Below, piece after piece: positions 9,890-17,824 of a DNA stretch of 64,000 nucleotides (positions within the stretch are counted from its first letter, which is position 1; every line of letters starts with the position of its first letter). Origin of the DNA: Collinsella sp. WCA1-178-WT-3 (M1) (GTDB taxonomy: Bacteria; Actinomycetota; Coriobacteriia; Coriobacteriales; Coriobacteriaceae); NCBI RefSeq assembly GCF_009696325.1, contig NZ_VUME01000008.1, positions 1 to 64,000 on the forward strand, in the 5' to 3' direction. A model generated the notes under the pieces. It worked only from the letters and a program-made list of their open reading frames with translations. It did not search any database and was not told where the DNA came from. Both the position numbers and the translations under genes were made by a program.

Positions 9890-11365
9890 ATGGCATCAGA
9901 CGTTCGCGTCCGCTTTGCACCCTCACCGACGGGCAAGCTGCACATTGGCGGCGCCCGCACCGCTATCTATAACTGGGCTTTTGCCCGCGCAAACGGCGGC
10001 ACGTTCATCCTGCGCATCGACGACACCGATCCCACCCGCTCTACCGACGAGAACACGCAGATCATTCTGCGCGCTATGCGTTGGCTGGGCCTGGACTGGG
10101 ACGAGGGCCCCGAGGTTGGCGGCGACTATGGCCCCTATGCCCAGACCGAGCGCCTGGACCTGTACAAGCAGGCCGCCCAGAAGCTTTGGGACGAGGGCAA
10201 GGCCTATCCCTGCTTCTGCACCAAGGAGCAGCTCGAGGCCGACCGTAAGGCCGCCCAGGAGCGTAAAGACCCCTTCCAGGGCTATCAGCGCCGCTGTCGC
10301 GATCTCGATCCCGAGGAGGCACGCCGCCGCATCGAGGCCGGCGAGCCCTACGTCCTTCGCATCAAGGTGCCCGAGGACCGCGGCGATGTCGTCATTCACG
10401 ACGCCGTCCACGGCGAGGTGACCTTCGACGCCAAGGAGCTCGACGACTTTGTCATCTTCCGCTCCGATGGCACGCCCACGTATAACTTCGCGACCGTCGT
10501 CGACGACGCCATGATGAAGATCACCCATGTCATCCGAGGCGACGACCATCTGTCCAACACCCCGCGCCAGGTCATGGTTTACGAGGCCCTCGGCGCGCCC
10601 GTTCCCACGTTTGCCCACATCTCCATGATCTTGGGTGCCGACGGCAAGAAGCTCTCTAAACGCCACGGCGCCACCTCGGTGGAGGAGTACCGCGACGCCG
10701 GCTACCTGTCCGACGCGTTCGTTAACTACCTGGCGCTGCTCGGCTGGTCGCTCGACGGCGAGACCACGATCATCCCGCGCGATGTCCTGGCCAGCAAGTT
10801 CTCGCTCGACCGCATCTCCAAGAACCCGGCGACCTTCGACCCCAAAAAGCTCGACTGGGTCAATGCCGAGTACATCAACAACATGTCCGACGCCCAGTTT
10901 GCCGACGAGATCATGGTCCCCGAGCTGCACGAGGCCGGTATGATCGAGGGTAACATCGAGTACGGCGAGGACTGGATCGATGCGCTTGCCGCCATCGTCA
11001 AGCCCCGCACCAAGATGCCGGCCGACGCCGTGACCGTCGCCGCTCCCATCTTTGCCACGGCCGAGACGCTCGAGTATGACGAGAAGTCTGTCAACAAGGG
11101 TTTGGCCAAGGAAGGCATGGGCGCCATTCTGGATGCCGCCAAGGCCGCGCTCGAGGGCGTGGATGAGTGGACGGCTGCCAACATCGACGCCGCGCTTGAG
11201 CCGCTGCCCGAGCAGATGGACCTCAAGAAGCGCGTGGTGTTCCAAGCTGTGCGCGTCGCCGTCTGCGGTAACATGGTGAGCCCCCCGCTGGGCGAGACCA
11301 TGGCGCTCGTCGGCCGCGACGACTGCTTGGCGCGCATCGACCGCGCCCGCACGATGGCGCTGTAG
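9890..11365 (+). CDS. gltX: Glutamyl-tRNA synthetase
   Basis: A class I synthetase that charges tRNA-Glu with glutamate. The 491-residue protein has the HIGH-type motif in PSPTGKLHIGGART (aa 10-23) and the KMSKS-type motif KKLSKRHGA near aa 254. A C-terminal anticodon-binding helical domain follows. The ATG at 9890 has GAGGAG at normal spacing; 24 upstream in-frame codons are probably leader. Many Coriobacteriia lack glutaminyl-tRNA synthetase, so this enzyme may also charge tRNA-Gln for the amidotransferase route, which is inferred and not shown here. Confidence 0.97.
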   Translation: MASDVRVRFAPSPTGKLHIGGARTAIYNWAFARANGGTFILRIDDTDPTRSTDENTQIILRAMRWLGLDWDEGPEVGGDYGPYAQTERLDLYKQAAQKLWDEGKAYPCFCTKEQLEADRKAAQERKDPFQGYQRRCRDLDPEEARRRIEAGEPYVLRIKVPEDRGDVVIHDAVHGEVTFDAKELDDFVIFRSDGTPTYNFATVVDDAMMKITHVIRGDDHLSNTPRQVMVYEALGAPVPTFAHISMILGADGKKLSKRHGATSVEEYRDAGYLSDAFVNYLALLGWSLDGETTIIPRDVLASKFSLDRISKNPATFDPKKLDWVNAEYINNMSDAQFADEIMVPELHEAGMIEGNIEYGEDWIDALAAIVKPRTKMPADAVTVAAPIFATAETLEYDEKSVNKGLAKEGMGAILDAAKAALEGVDEWTAANIDAALEPLPEQMDLKKRVVFQAVRVAVCGNMVSPPLGETMALVGRDDCLARIDRARTMAL

Positions 11366-11453
11366 CAGCTGCGTAAACGCATGTATCCGAGCCCCGTTCA
11401 CCCGAGCGGGGCTCTTGTTTCTAAAGACGTATGGGATGGGAGGTACAGAGACC

Positions 11454-13907
11454 ATGGCCGAGCAACTGTCGCTGTTTGGTTCGCCGGAACCGGATGAAGC
11501 TCCGAAGTCCACGGCCCCTGCCGCCGCCCCGGCGCAACCCGGTCTCGCACCCGAACCCGTCTCCGCCTACGCGAGCGTGGTCGTCGACATCCCGACCCGT
11601 GCGCTCTCCGAGCCATTCTACTACGGCATCCCGCAGTCCCTTGCCAACGATGCCCAGATCGGGTCCACGGTCCTGGTCCACTTTGGCAACCGTGCGGCCG
11701 CGGGCTATATCGTCGATATCGCGCCCGGGCTGGGCGACCTGCAAGGCAACGACACCCTCGACCCCTTGCGCATCAAGCCCATCGAGGCCATCCTCAGCAA
11801 GCCGCTCTTTACCGCCGAGGCTGCACGCATTGCGCGCTGGATGAGCCACGAGTACGTCGCGACGCTTTCCGAGTGCCTGCGTCTGTTCTTGCCTCCGGGC
11901 GGCAGCCCGCGTGTCGTGAAGGGTGATGACGGCGTGTGGACCGTTGAGCGCCCCGCCGTAAAACCCATCCAAAACCGTTGGGTCATGCTCACGCCCGAGG
12001 GATTCGACTACACGCCGCCCAAGACAGCGGTCCGTCAGCGTCAGCTCATCGACGCGCTCCAATGCGGCCCGGTCACGACGCGCGACCTCAACCTGCTCTA
12101 CAACAGCATGTCGGCAACCATTAAAGCGCTCGAAAAACGCGGCGTCGTGGTGGTGGAGGAGCGCCGCGCCTGGCGTGGGTGTAGCGAGCAGACCACGTTG
12201 TCCTCGGCAAGCGGCAAGGCGCCGGTTTCTCTCACCAACGGCCAGCAGCAGGCGCTCGCCCAGATTGAACGCGCCCGCCTTGATGCCCATGGCGACGTGG
12301 TCCTTGTCGATGGCGTCACCGGTTCCGGTAAAACCGAGGTTTACCTCTCGGCCATTGAGCGCGTGCTGGCGGCCGGCCGTTCGGCCTGCGTACTCGTGCC
12401 CGAAATCTCGCTGACGGCCCAGACCGTCGGCCGCTTCCGCTCGCGCTTTGGCGAGACGGTCGCGGTCTTCCACTCGCGTCTTTCGGCCGGCGAGCGTCTG
12501 GACCAGTGGGATATGGTTGCCAGCGGTGCCGCGCGCGTGGTCGTGGGCGCCCGCTCGGCGCTCTTTTGCCCGCTCAGCGATCTTGGCCTCATCATCATCG
12601 ACGAGGAGCACGAGACCAGCTACAAGCAGGGCTCCAGCCCGCGCTACCATGCGCGCGAGGTGGCTGCCGAGATGGCGCGCCGCTATCGGTGCCCGCTCGT
12701 GTTGGGCTCCGCCACGCCCTCGGCCGAGGCCCTCGACCGCTGTCGCCGCGGTATGTACAACGGTGCCACCTGGACGCGTGTCGAGATGCCCGAGCGCCCG
12801 GGACACGCCGTGCTGCCCACGGTCCGCATTGCCGATCTGCGCCGCGAGTTTGCGCACGGCAGCCGCTCCATGTTCTCAAAACCGCTGATGGAGGGCTTGG
12901 AACGCGTGGTCGAGCGCCGCGAGAAGGCCGTACTGCTGCACAACCGCCGCGGTTTTGCTCCGTTTTTGATGTGCCGTGAGTGCGGCTGCGTCCCCACCTG
13001 CAACCACTGTTCTACCGCGCTCACGTACCACGAGCGCACGCACACACTGCAGTGCCACACCTGCGGATCGTCCTGGCGCGTGCGGCCCTATCCGGCGCCC
13101 ACGAGTCGTTGTCCCAAGTGCGGCAGCCGCTACCTGGCAAAAATGGGCCTGGGTACGCAGCAGATCGAGGACGCCCTACACCAGATGATGCCCGAGGATG
13201 TCGCCATCATTCGCATGGACGCCGATTCCACACGCGGCAAGGATGCGCACAAAAAACTACTCGAGCAGTTCGATGCCGCCGATTGCGCGGTGCTGCTGGG
13301 CACCCAGATGATTGCCAAGGGCCTCGATTTTCCCGAGGTCACGCTCGTGGGCGTGGTCAATGCCGACTTTGCGTTAAAGCTGCCCGATTTTAGGGCGGGG
13401 GAGCGCGCCTACGATTTGCTGGAACAGGTCGCCGGCCGCGCCGGTCGCGGCGATCGTCCCGGCGAGGTTATCATCCAGACGTATCTGCCCGAGGACCCGG
13501 TCATTCGCGCCGTCGCCGAGCACGATCGTTCGATCTTTACCGACTACGACCTGGACCAGCGCCGAGACGCGCTGTACCCGCCTTTCGTGCGTCTTGTCAA
13601 CATTTTGGTGTGGTCGGCGAACGCGGATGACGCGCAGGACTACATTGGGCGCATCGCAAAGCTCCTCAAGCGCCGCTGGCATGCCGCCGCTCCTGACTTT
13701 TTGCGGGCCGGAAGTGTCGTGCCGCAGGTGCTGGGACCGGCTTCGTGTGTAATCGAGAGAGCCAAAGACCGTTATCGCTTCCATCTGCTTGTAAAGTCGC
13801 CGGTAGGGTACCATGTCTCTGATGATATCGACGCCTGCCTCAAAGAGGTGGGCTCCGTGCGCGGCGTGAGCGTGAGCGTTGACGTCGACGCCTATGATTT
13901 GATGTAA
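11454..13907 (+). CDS. priA: Primosomal protein N' (PriA helicase)
   Basis: It restarts stalled replication forks by loading the replicative helicase. The 817-residue protein shows an N-terminal DNA-binding region and Walker A VTGSGKT near aa 289. The DEEH box is near aa 382, and eight zinc-binding Cys lie between about aa 506 and 558 (CRECG, CNHC, CHTCG, CPKCG). A helicase motif GTQMIAKGLDFPEVTLVG follows. ATG 11454 has GGGAGG upstream; two earlier in-frame starts are possible. It is 88 bp after gltX and 18 bp before def. Confidence 0.96.
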   Translation: MAEQLSLFGSPEPDEAPKSTAPAAAPAQPGLAPEPVSAYASVVVDIPTRALSEPFYYGIPQSLANDAQIGSTVLVHFGNRAAAGYIVDIAPGLGDLQGNDTLDPLRIKPIEAILSKPLFTAEAARIARWMSHEYVATLSECLRLFLPPGGSPRVVKGDDGVWTVERPAVKPIQNRWVMLTPEGFDYTPPKTAVRQRQLIDALQCGPVTTRDLNLLYNSMSATIKALEKRGVVVVEERRAWRGCSEQTTLSSASGKAPVSLTNGQQQALAQIERARLDAHGDVVLVDGVTGSGKTEVYLSAIERVLAAGRSACVLVPEISLTAQTVGRFRSRFGETVAVFHSRLSAGERLDQWDMVASGAARVVVGARSALFCPLSDLGLIIIDEEHETSYKQGSSPRYHAREVAAEMARRYRCPLVLGSATPSAEALDRCRRGMYNGATWTRVEMPERPGHAVLPTVRIADLRREFAHGSRSMFSKPLMEGLERVVERREKAVLLHNRRGFAPFLMCRECGCVPTCNHCSTALTYHERTHTLQCHTCGSSWRVRPYPAPTSRCPKCGSRYLAKMGLGTQQIEDALHQMMPEDVAIIRMDADSTRGKDAHKKLLEQFDAADCAVLLGTQMIAKGLDFPEVTLVGVVNADFALKLPDFRAGERAYDLLEQVAGRAGRGDRPGEVIIQTYLPEDPVIRAVAEHDRSIFTDYDLDQRRDALYPPFVRLVNILVWSANADDAQDYIGRIAKLLKRRWHAAAPDFLRAGSVVPQVLGPASCVIERAKDRYRFHLLVKSPVGYHVSDDIDACLKEVGSVRGVSVSVDVDAYDLM

Positions 13908-13925
13908 CAACCCGAAAGGATGGCC

Positions 13926-14462
13926 ATGGAAGCCAACGGAATCGTACTTTCGCCCGACCCTCGTCTGCGTCAGGAGTGCGCCATTATCGAGGAGATCACC
14001 CCGGCGATCGAGGCGCTTGCCGAGAAGATGAAGAAGATGATGTTCGACAACGGCGGTTGCGGCCTGGCTGCCCCGCAGATCGGCGAGCTCATCCAGCTCG
14101 TCACCATCGACTGCGACTACACCGACAAGAACGACTATGATCCCTACGTGCTCATCAACCCTGTCATTGTTGAGCAGAGTGACCATCTGGTGCCGTTTAG
14201 CGAAGGCTGCCTGTCCATCCCTGGCATTAGCTGCGAGATCGAGCGTCCCGACCATGTCGTTGTCGAGGCATACGATCTGGACGCCAACCTGATTCGCTAT
14301 GAGGCCTCGGGCGACCTGTTCTGCGTGTGCCTGCAGCACGAGATCGATCACCTGCACGGCAACACCATGTTCGAGCGACTCAAGCCGATGCAGCGCATCA
14401 AGGCCGTCAAGGAGTACCAGGACGCCCTGGCCCGCGGCGCTCGACCGGGCGAGACTGAATAA
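13926..14462 (+). CDS. def: Peptide deformylase
   Basis: It removes the formyl group from the initiator Met of nascent proteins. All three family motifs are present: GCGLAAPQIG (about aa 45-54), EGCLSIPG (about aa 95) and QHEIDHLHG (about aa 137), giving the Cys and two His metal ligands. Of two near-adjacent ATGs, 13926 is preferred because GAAAGGA abuts the other one. The gene runs with fmt and rsmB, matching the usual def-fmt-rsmB grouping, but a 102-bp palindrome separates it from fmt. Confidence 0.97.
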   Translation: MEANGIVLSPDPRLRQECAIIEEITPAIEALAEKMKKMMFDNGGCGLAAPQIGELIQLVTIDCDYTDKNDYDPYVLINPVIVEQSDHLVPFSEGCLSIPGISCEIERPDHVVVEAYDLDANLIRYEASGDLFCVCLQHEIDHLHGNTMFERLKPMQRIKAVKEYQDALARGARPGETE

Positions 14463-14470
14463 GGTCGTCC

Positions 14471-14572
14471 GTCCCTGGGGCTGGCCGCCTATATATCGTC
14501 CCGCGCGCAGTTTCGCAGCGCAGCGAGAATGTTTGAGCACGGGATGATATATAGGCGGCCAGCCCCAGGGAC
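14471..14572. repeat. 102-bp palindromic element between def and fmt
   Basis: The arms 14471-14503 and 14540-14572 match at 32 of 33 positions (GTCCCTGGGGCTGGCCGCCT and onward) around a 36-bp loop. It is similar in design, but not in sequence, to the 111-bp elements at 9681 and 17120. It starts 9 bp after the def stop. Confidence 0.75.
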
Positions 14573-14644
14573 TACTAGTTCTTGGCTCGGTTCGCCCGGG
14601 TGCCGTCGGGCCAGGGAGGGACGTCTTCGCTGATAATTGCTTTG

Positions 14645-14680
14645 TTGGAAGAGCTGCTTTTATTGCGGCTCTTTCTTTGG
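14645..14680 (+). terminator. Hairpin upstream of fmt
   Basis: AAGAGCTGC and GCGGCTCTT pair across a short T-rich loop and are followed by TCTTTGGTTTT. It looks like a weak intrinsic terminator or attenuator about 110 bp before fmt. Confidence 0.4.
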
Positions 14681-14789
14681 TTTTGGGTATATTTGTTCTT
14701 GTTGAATTGTTATTGCGGATGGGCTGGCGACTTGGCTTTCCGCTGGTATTTGTAGCCGTCTCGGTTTTGTTTGAGGGGAGACGTTCTTG

Positions 14790-15710
14790 ATGCGTATTGT
14801 GTTTATGGGTACGCCCGATTTCGCGGTGCCGTCGCTGACTTCGCTTGTTGAGGCTGGGAATGAGATTACGCTGGTAATTACGCGTCCCGATGCTGTTCGC
14901 GGGCGTGGTAAAAAGCTGGAGCCGTCTCCTGTTAAGGCCAAGGCGCTTGAGCTTGGTCTGCCCGTTGTTGAGGCAAATCGTATGACGCCGGATGTTATTG
15001 ATCGGCTTAAGGCTGCTGATGCCGATATTTTCTGTGTGGCTGCCTATGGCTGCATTTTGCCCGATGAGGTGCTGCATATGGCGCCGCTCGGTATTGTGAA
15101 TGTTCATGCTTCGCTGCTGCCCCGTTGGCGTGGCGCTGCTCCCATTCAGCGTGCCATTCTTGCTGGTGACGAGGTTGCCGGCGTTTCCATTATGCGCATT
15201 GGGCATGGCGTGGATACGGGCGCTTATTGCGCCCAGGCGTCGACCTCGGTTGCCGGTAAACATGCCGAGGCACTCACGATGGAGCTTGGTGAGCTGGGCG
15301 GTAAGTTGCTTGCCGATACGCTTCCCTCGCTTGCCGATGGCTCGGCTGTTTGGACTGAGCAGGATGAGTCACTCGTCACTCATGCTGCCAAGATTTCCAA
15401 GCAGGAGATGCGTCTGGATCCGCAGATGGCCGCGCTTGATTGCGTGCGTCATGTGCTTGCCTCTTCCGACACCGCTCCCGCTCGCTGCGTGATTGCCGGC
15501 AAGACCGTGCGCGTGCTCGATGCCGCGCCGGCAGATGTATCGCTTGGCGAGGGGCTCGTCGCCGTTCGGGCCAAGCGCGTCTACCTGGGCCTGTCCGATG
15601 GCGCGGTCGAACTGCTCGAGGTTAAGCCCGATGGTAAGCGTGCTATGGCTGCTTCTGCCTGGGCTGCCGGCCTGCAGGGTGCGGATCTTTCGTGGGGTGT
15701 TTTGTCATGA
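14790..15710 (+). CDS. fmt: Methionyl-tRNA formyltransferase
   Basis: It formylates initiator Met-tRNA using 10-formyl-tetrahydrofolate. The 306-residue protein has the N-terminal FMGTPDFAVPSL motif and the catalytic-loop region NVHASLLPRWRGAAPIQRAI, then a C-terminal OB-like tRNA-binding domain. ATG 14790 follows GAGGGGAG at good spacing; an in-frame TTG one codon earlier is unlikely. Its stop overlaps the rsmB start in an ATGA junction. Confidence 0.97.
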   Translation: MRIVFMGTPDFAVPSLTSLVEAGNEITLVITRPDAVRGRGKKLEPSPVKAKALELGLPVVEANRMTPDVIDRLKAADADIFCVAAYGCILPDEVLHMAPLGIVNVHASLLPRWRGAAPIQRAILAGDEVAGVSIMRIGHGVDTGAYCAQASTSVAGKHAEALTMELGELGGKLLADTLPSLADGSAVWTEQDESLVTHAAKISKQEMRLDPQMAALDCVRHVLASSDTAPARCVIAGKTVRVLDAAPADVSLGEGLVAVRAKRVYLGLSDGAVELLEVKPDGKRAMAASAWAAGLQGADLSWGVLS

Positions 15711-17107
15711 GTAAGCTTTCCCCCGCGCGCAAGCTCGCGCTTGATGTTTTGATGGAGGCCGATCGCCGCGGCATGTACGCGCGTGACGTGCTCTCGTCGC
15801 GTGCTTCGGCCAAGGCCATTGACCAGCGCGATTCTGCTTTTGCCGCTCGTTTGGCACTGGGCGTTGCAGCCACCCAGGGCATTTTGGATGAGCTGCTCGA
15901 CCAGTTTCTCGATAAGCCCAAAAAGGTCGCGCCTCGTGTGCGCATGGCACTTCGTATCTCGGCCTTCGAGATGCTCTACCTGCATACCCCGGGTCGCGTT
16001 GCGGTGAGTCAGGGCGTTGAGCTCGTGCGCAGCGGTGCTAAGTCTGCCGCCGGTCTGGCGAACGCCGTGCTGCATAAGGTTGCGAACAACGTCGAGGACT
16101 TTGCCACTGCGGCGGATGCCGATGAGTCGGAGCGCCGTTTGGTTCGCCTATCTCGCCTGATGGGCATGCCGCGCTGGCTTTGCGCTCGCATTATGGCGTC
16201 GTTCGATACACCCGAGGGCGCGCTCGGCTTTGCCGGCAATCTGGCGCCCGCGCCGCTGGCTTTGCACGAGAATGCCTTTGCAACCAAATCCGATCCGTAC
16301 ATTTCGCAGCTTGTGGCACCCGTGTTCCCGGGTTGCCATGCGCCGGTCGACGCGCAGGCCACGGTTGCGTCGGGTGTGTTTGAGCGCGCAGCTGCCGTGG
16401 CCTCGGACCTTAACGCCCAGCTCATCGCTACCGCGGCGACCCGTCCCGGGCGTTGTCTAGAGATTGGCGCCGGTCGTGGCACCAAGACCTATGTGATGAT
16501 GTGCCAGGCCAAGCGTGCCGGTTACGACCGTCAGCACACCGCACTCGATTTGCACGACCGCAAGTGCGACCAGAATCTCGCACGTCTGCATAAGGCGGGC
16601 ATTACGGGTGTTCGTACGGTGTCGGGCGATGCCTGCGAGCTTAATGAGGTGCTCACGTCCTTTGACGCGATGCTTGGCGAGCCTGCCCTGTTCGACACGG
16701 TGTTTATCGATGCTCCGTGCTCGGGCACCGGCACCATGCGCCGTCATCCCGAGATACCTTGGCGTCTGACCGAGAACGACGTTACGACTGAGTTGCCCCG
16801 CCTGCAGCTGACGATGCTCAAGGAAGCAGCCGCGCGCGTGGCTGCCGGCGGTGAGCTTATCTATGCCACCTGCTCGGTCTTCGACGAGGAGAACACGCAG
16901 GTCGTTGATGCCTTCCTAGCCTCTCCCGAGGGCGCCGGCTTTACCGTGGCGCCGCTCTCCGAAGCCCAGATTTTGCAGCTACCCGATTTCGCGCAGGCCA
17001 AGAAGCTTGTCTCCGTACGCCAGAACGACCGTGGACTTTTCCAGAGCGTCCCCGCAAACGCCGATTCCTACGACGGCCACTTCTGCGCCAGACTGGTCCG
17101 CAAGTAA
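15707..17107 (+). CDS. rsmB: 16S rRNA (cytosine-967-C5) methyltransferase RsmB
   Basis: It methylates C967 of 16S rRNA. The 466-residue protein joins an N-terminal NusB-like RNA-binding domain (about 1-150) to a Rossmann methyltransferase. Visible are the SAM motif CLEIGAGRGTK, the Cys motif IDAPCSGTGTMRRHPEI (about aa 337) and the catalytic Cys motif YATCSVF (about aa 388). It overlaps the fmt stop by 4 bp, so translation is coupled. Confidence 0.95.
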   Translation: MSKLSPARKLALDVLMEADRRGMYARDVLSSRASAKAIDQRDSAFAARLALGVAATQGILDELLDQFLDKPKKVAPRVRMALRISAFEMLYLHTPGRVAVSQGVELVRSGAKSAAGLANAVLHKVANNVEDFATAADADESERRLVRLSRLMGMPRWLCARIMASFDTPEGALGFAGNLAPAPLALHENAFATKSDPYISQLVAPVFPGCHAPVDAQATVASGVFERAAAVASDLNAQLIATAATRPGRCLEIGAGRGTKTYVMMCQAKRAGYDRQHTALDLHDRKCDQNLARLHKAGITGVRTVSGDACELNEVLTSFDAMLGEPALFDTVFIDAPCSGTGTMRRHPEIPWRLTENDVTTELPRLQLTMLKEAAARVAAGGELIYATCSVFDEENTQVVDAFLASPEGAGFTVAPLSEAQILQLPDFAQAKKLVSVRQNDRGLFQSVPANADSYDGHFCARLVRK

Positions 17108-17119
17108 AACGGATTCCAA

Positions 17120-17230
17120 GGGTAGCTAATTTGGGACGGGGCTTTTTTAGCTGCCCTGGCCGCCAGTCGGCCAAACATTTGCGTTATCAGCTGGGGCAGC
17201 TAAAAAAGCCCCGTCCCAAATTAGCTACCC
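17120..17230. repeat. 111-bp palindromic element, copy 2 (inverse orientation)
   Basis: The arms 17120-17156 and 17194-17230 are perfectly complementary over 37 bp and begin GGGTAGCTAATTTGGGACGG. Total length equals copy 1 at 9681-9791. When reverse-complemented, the loop aligns with copy 1 (shared GCTGAT, GTTT, GCCGA). It starts 12 bp after the rsmB stop. Confidence 0.85.
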
Positions 17231-17256
17231 TACGTTTCAAGATGACCTGCCCGCCA

Positions 17257-17408
17257 CGAAATGGGCCTATCTACTACATTAAACCCATTACCCTCAACCA
17301 TGCCGAATTTAGCGAAAACAAAACCGCAGGTAGACGGCTCGTCGATTTTGTAAAAAAGCAGGTGTGCTCGGACCATACGGGTCAAACGTAGTAGATAGGC
17401 CGTTTTCG
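17257..17408. repeat. 152-bp inverted-repeat element
   Basis: The arms 17257-17286 and 17379-17408 share a core GGCCTATCTACTAC / GTAGTAGATAGGCC, with 24 of 30 positions matching and a loop of about 92 bp. It directly follows the 111-bp copy 2, so the rsmB to FmdB gap of nearly 400 bp is mostly made of palindromic repeats. Confidence 0.6.
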
Positions 17409-17451
17409 TGGCGCAACCCCAGACCAGTCGCCGGGGCGTGGGACATTCCTG

Positions 17452-17490
17452 AAAAAATTCGGCCCTGCGATCGGCGTTGATCGCAGGGCC
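17452..17490 (-). terminator. Rho-independent terminator after the FmdB-family gene
   Basis: On the minus strand GGCCCTGCGATC pairs with GATCGCAGGGCC across a 6-base loop, followed by GAATTTTTTC. It lies 10 bp past the stop. Confidence 0.85.
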
Positions 17491-17499
17491 ACGTTGTTC

Positions 17500-17736
17500 T
17501 TAGTGGTTATGTGGGCAGTCGGCGCAGCAACCACTGGTGGCGCTGGTGCTGGACCCGCCACTGCGCTGGTCGGTGTTGTAGAAACCGCTGCCGTCGAACT
17601 TAATGCCGCTGGCCGAGAACGTCTTGGATGCCGGGGCGCCGCAGCTGGGGCATACGACCTCGGGAGTCTCGGACATGGGGTGCTCAACCTCAAAAACGTT
17701 GCCGCAGCTCGTGCACTTATATTCGTAGCGCGCCAT
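17500..17736 (-). CDS. FmdB-family zinc-ribbon protein
   Basis: A 78-residue protein with the FmdB/CxxC_CXXC_SSSS ribbon: MARYEYKCTSCGNVFEVEH, then CPSCGAP, giving four Cys for one zinc. A Ser-rich linker follows and a C-terminal Cys/His cluster CCADCPHNH that may bind another metal. The family was first described as a putative regulator of formamidase genes, but its general role is unknown. AAGGAAG precedes the ATG. It lies downstream of the GH13-GH77 gene, separated by a hairpin. Confidence 0.85.
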   Translation of the reverse strand: MARYEYKCTSCGNVFEVEHPMSETPEVVCPSCGAPASKTFSASGIKFDGSGFYNTDQRSGGSSTSATSGCCADCPHNH

Positions 17737-17758
17737 AATACTTCCTTTTCAGCACAAA

Positions 17759-17780
17759 GCGGGCAGATCGCTCTGCCCGC
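17759..17780 (-). terminator. Hairpin between GH13-GH77 and FmdB-family genes
   Basis: GCGGGCAG and CTGCCCGC form an 8-bp GC-rich stem with a short loop (GAGCGATC-like on the minus strand), followed by TTTGTGC. It is a weak terminator for the GH13-GH77 transcript. Confidence 0.5.
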
Positions 17781-17824
17781 AAAAATTCAAACAGCTGTAA
17801 CTGTACCCCATATCGGGGGTTTTA

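Noticed and set aside
9600-9890. SAM riboswitch for metK or T-box for gltX
   Set aside because: The gap is filled by a 111-bp palindrome; I saw no riboswitch or T-box core motifs.
9923-11512. Long antisense frame opposite gltX
   Set aside because: It is the low-complexity mirror of a GC-rich gene with clear synthetase motifs on the plus strand, and it has no recognisable domain.
13374-15263. Minus-strand frame across the end of priA, def and the start of fmt
   Set aside because: It crosses three well supported genes and a palindrome and has no domain.
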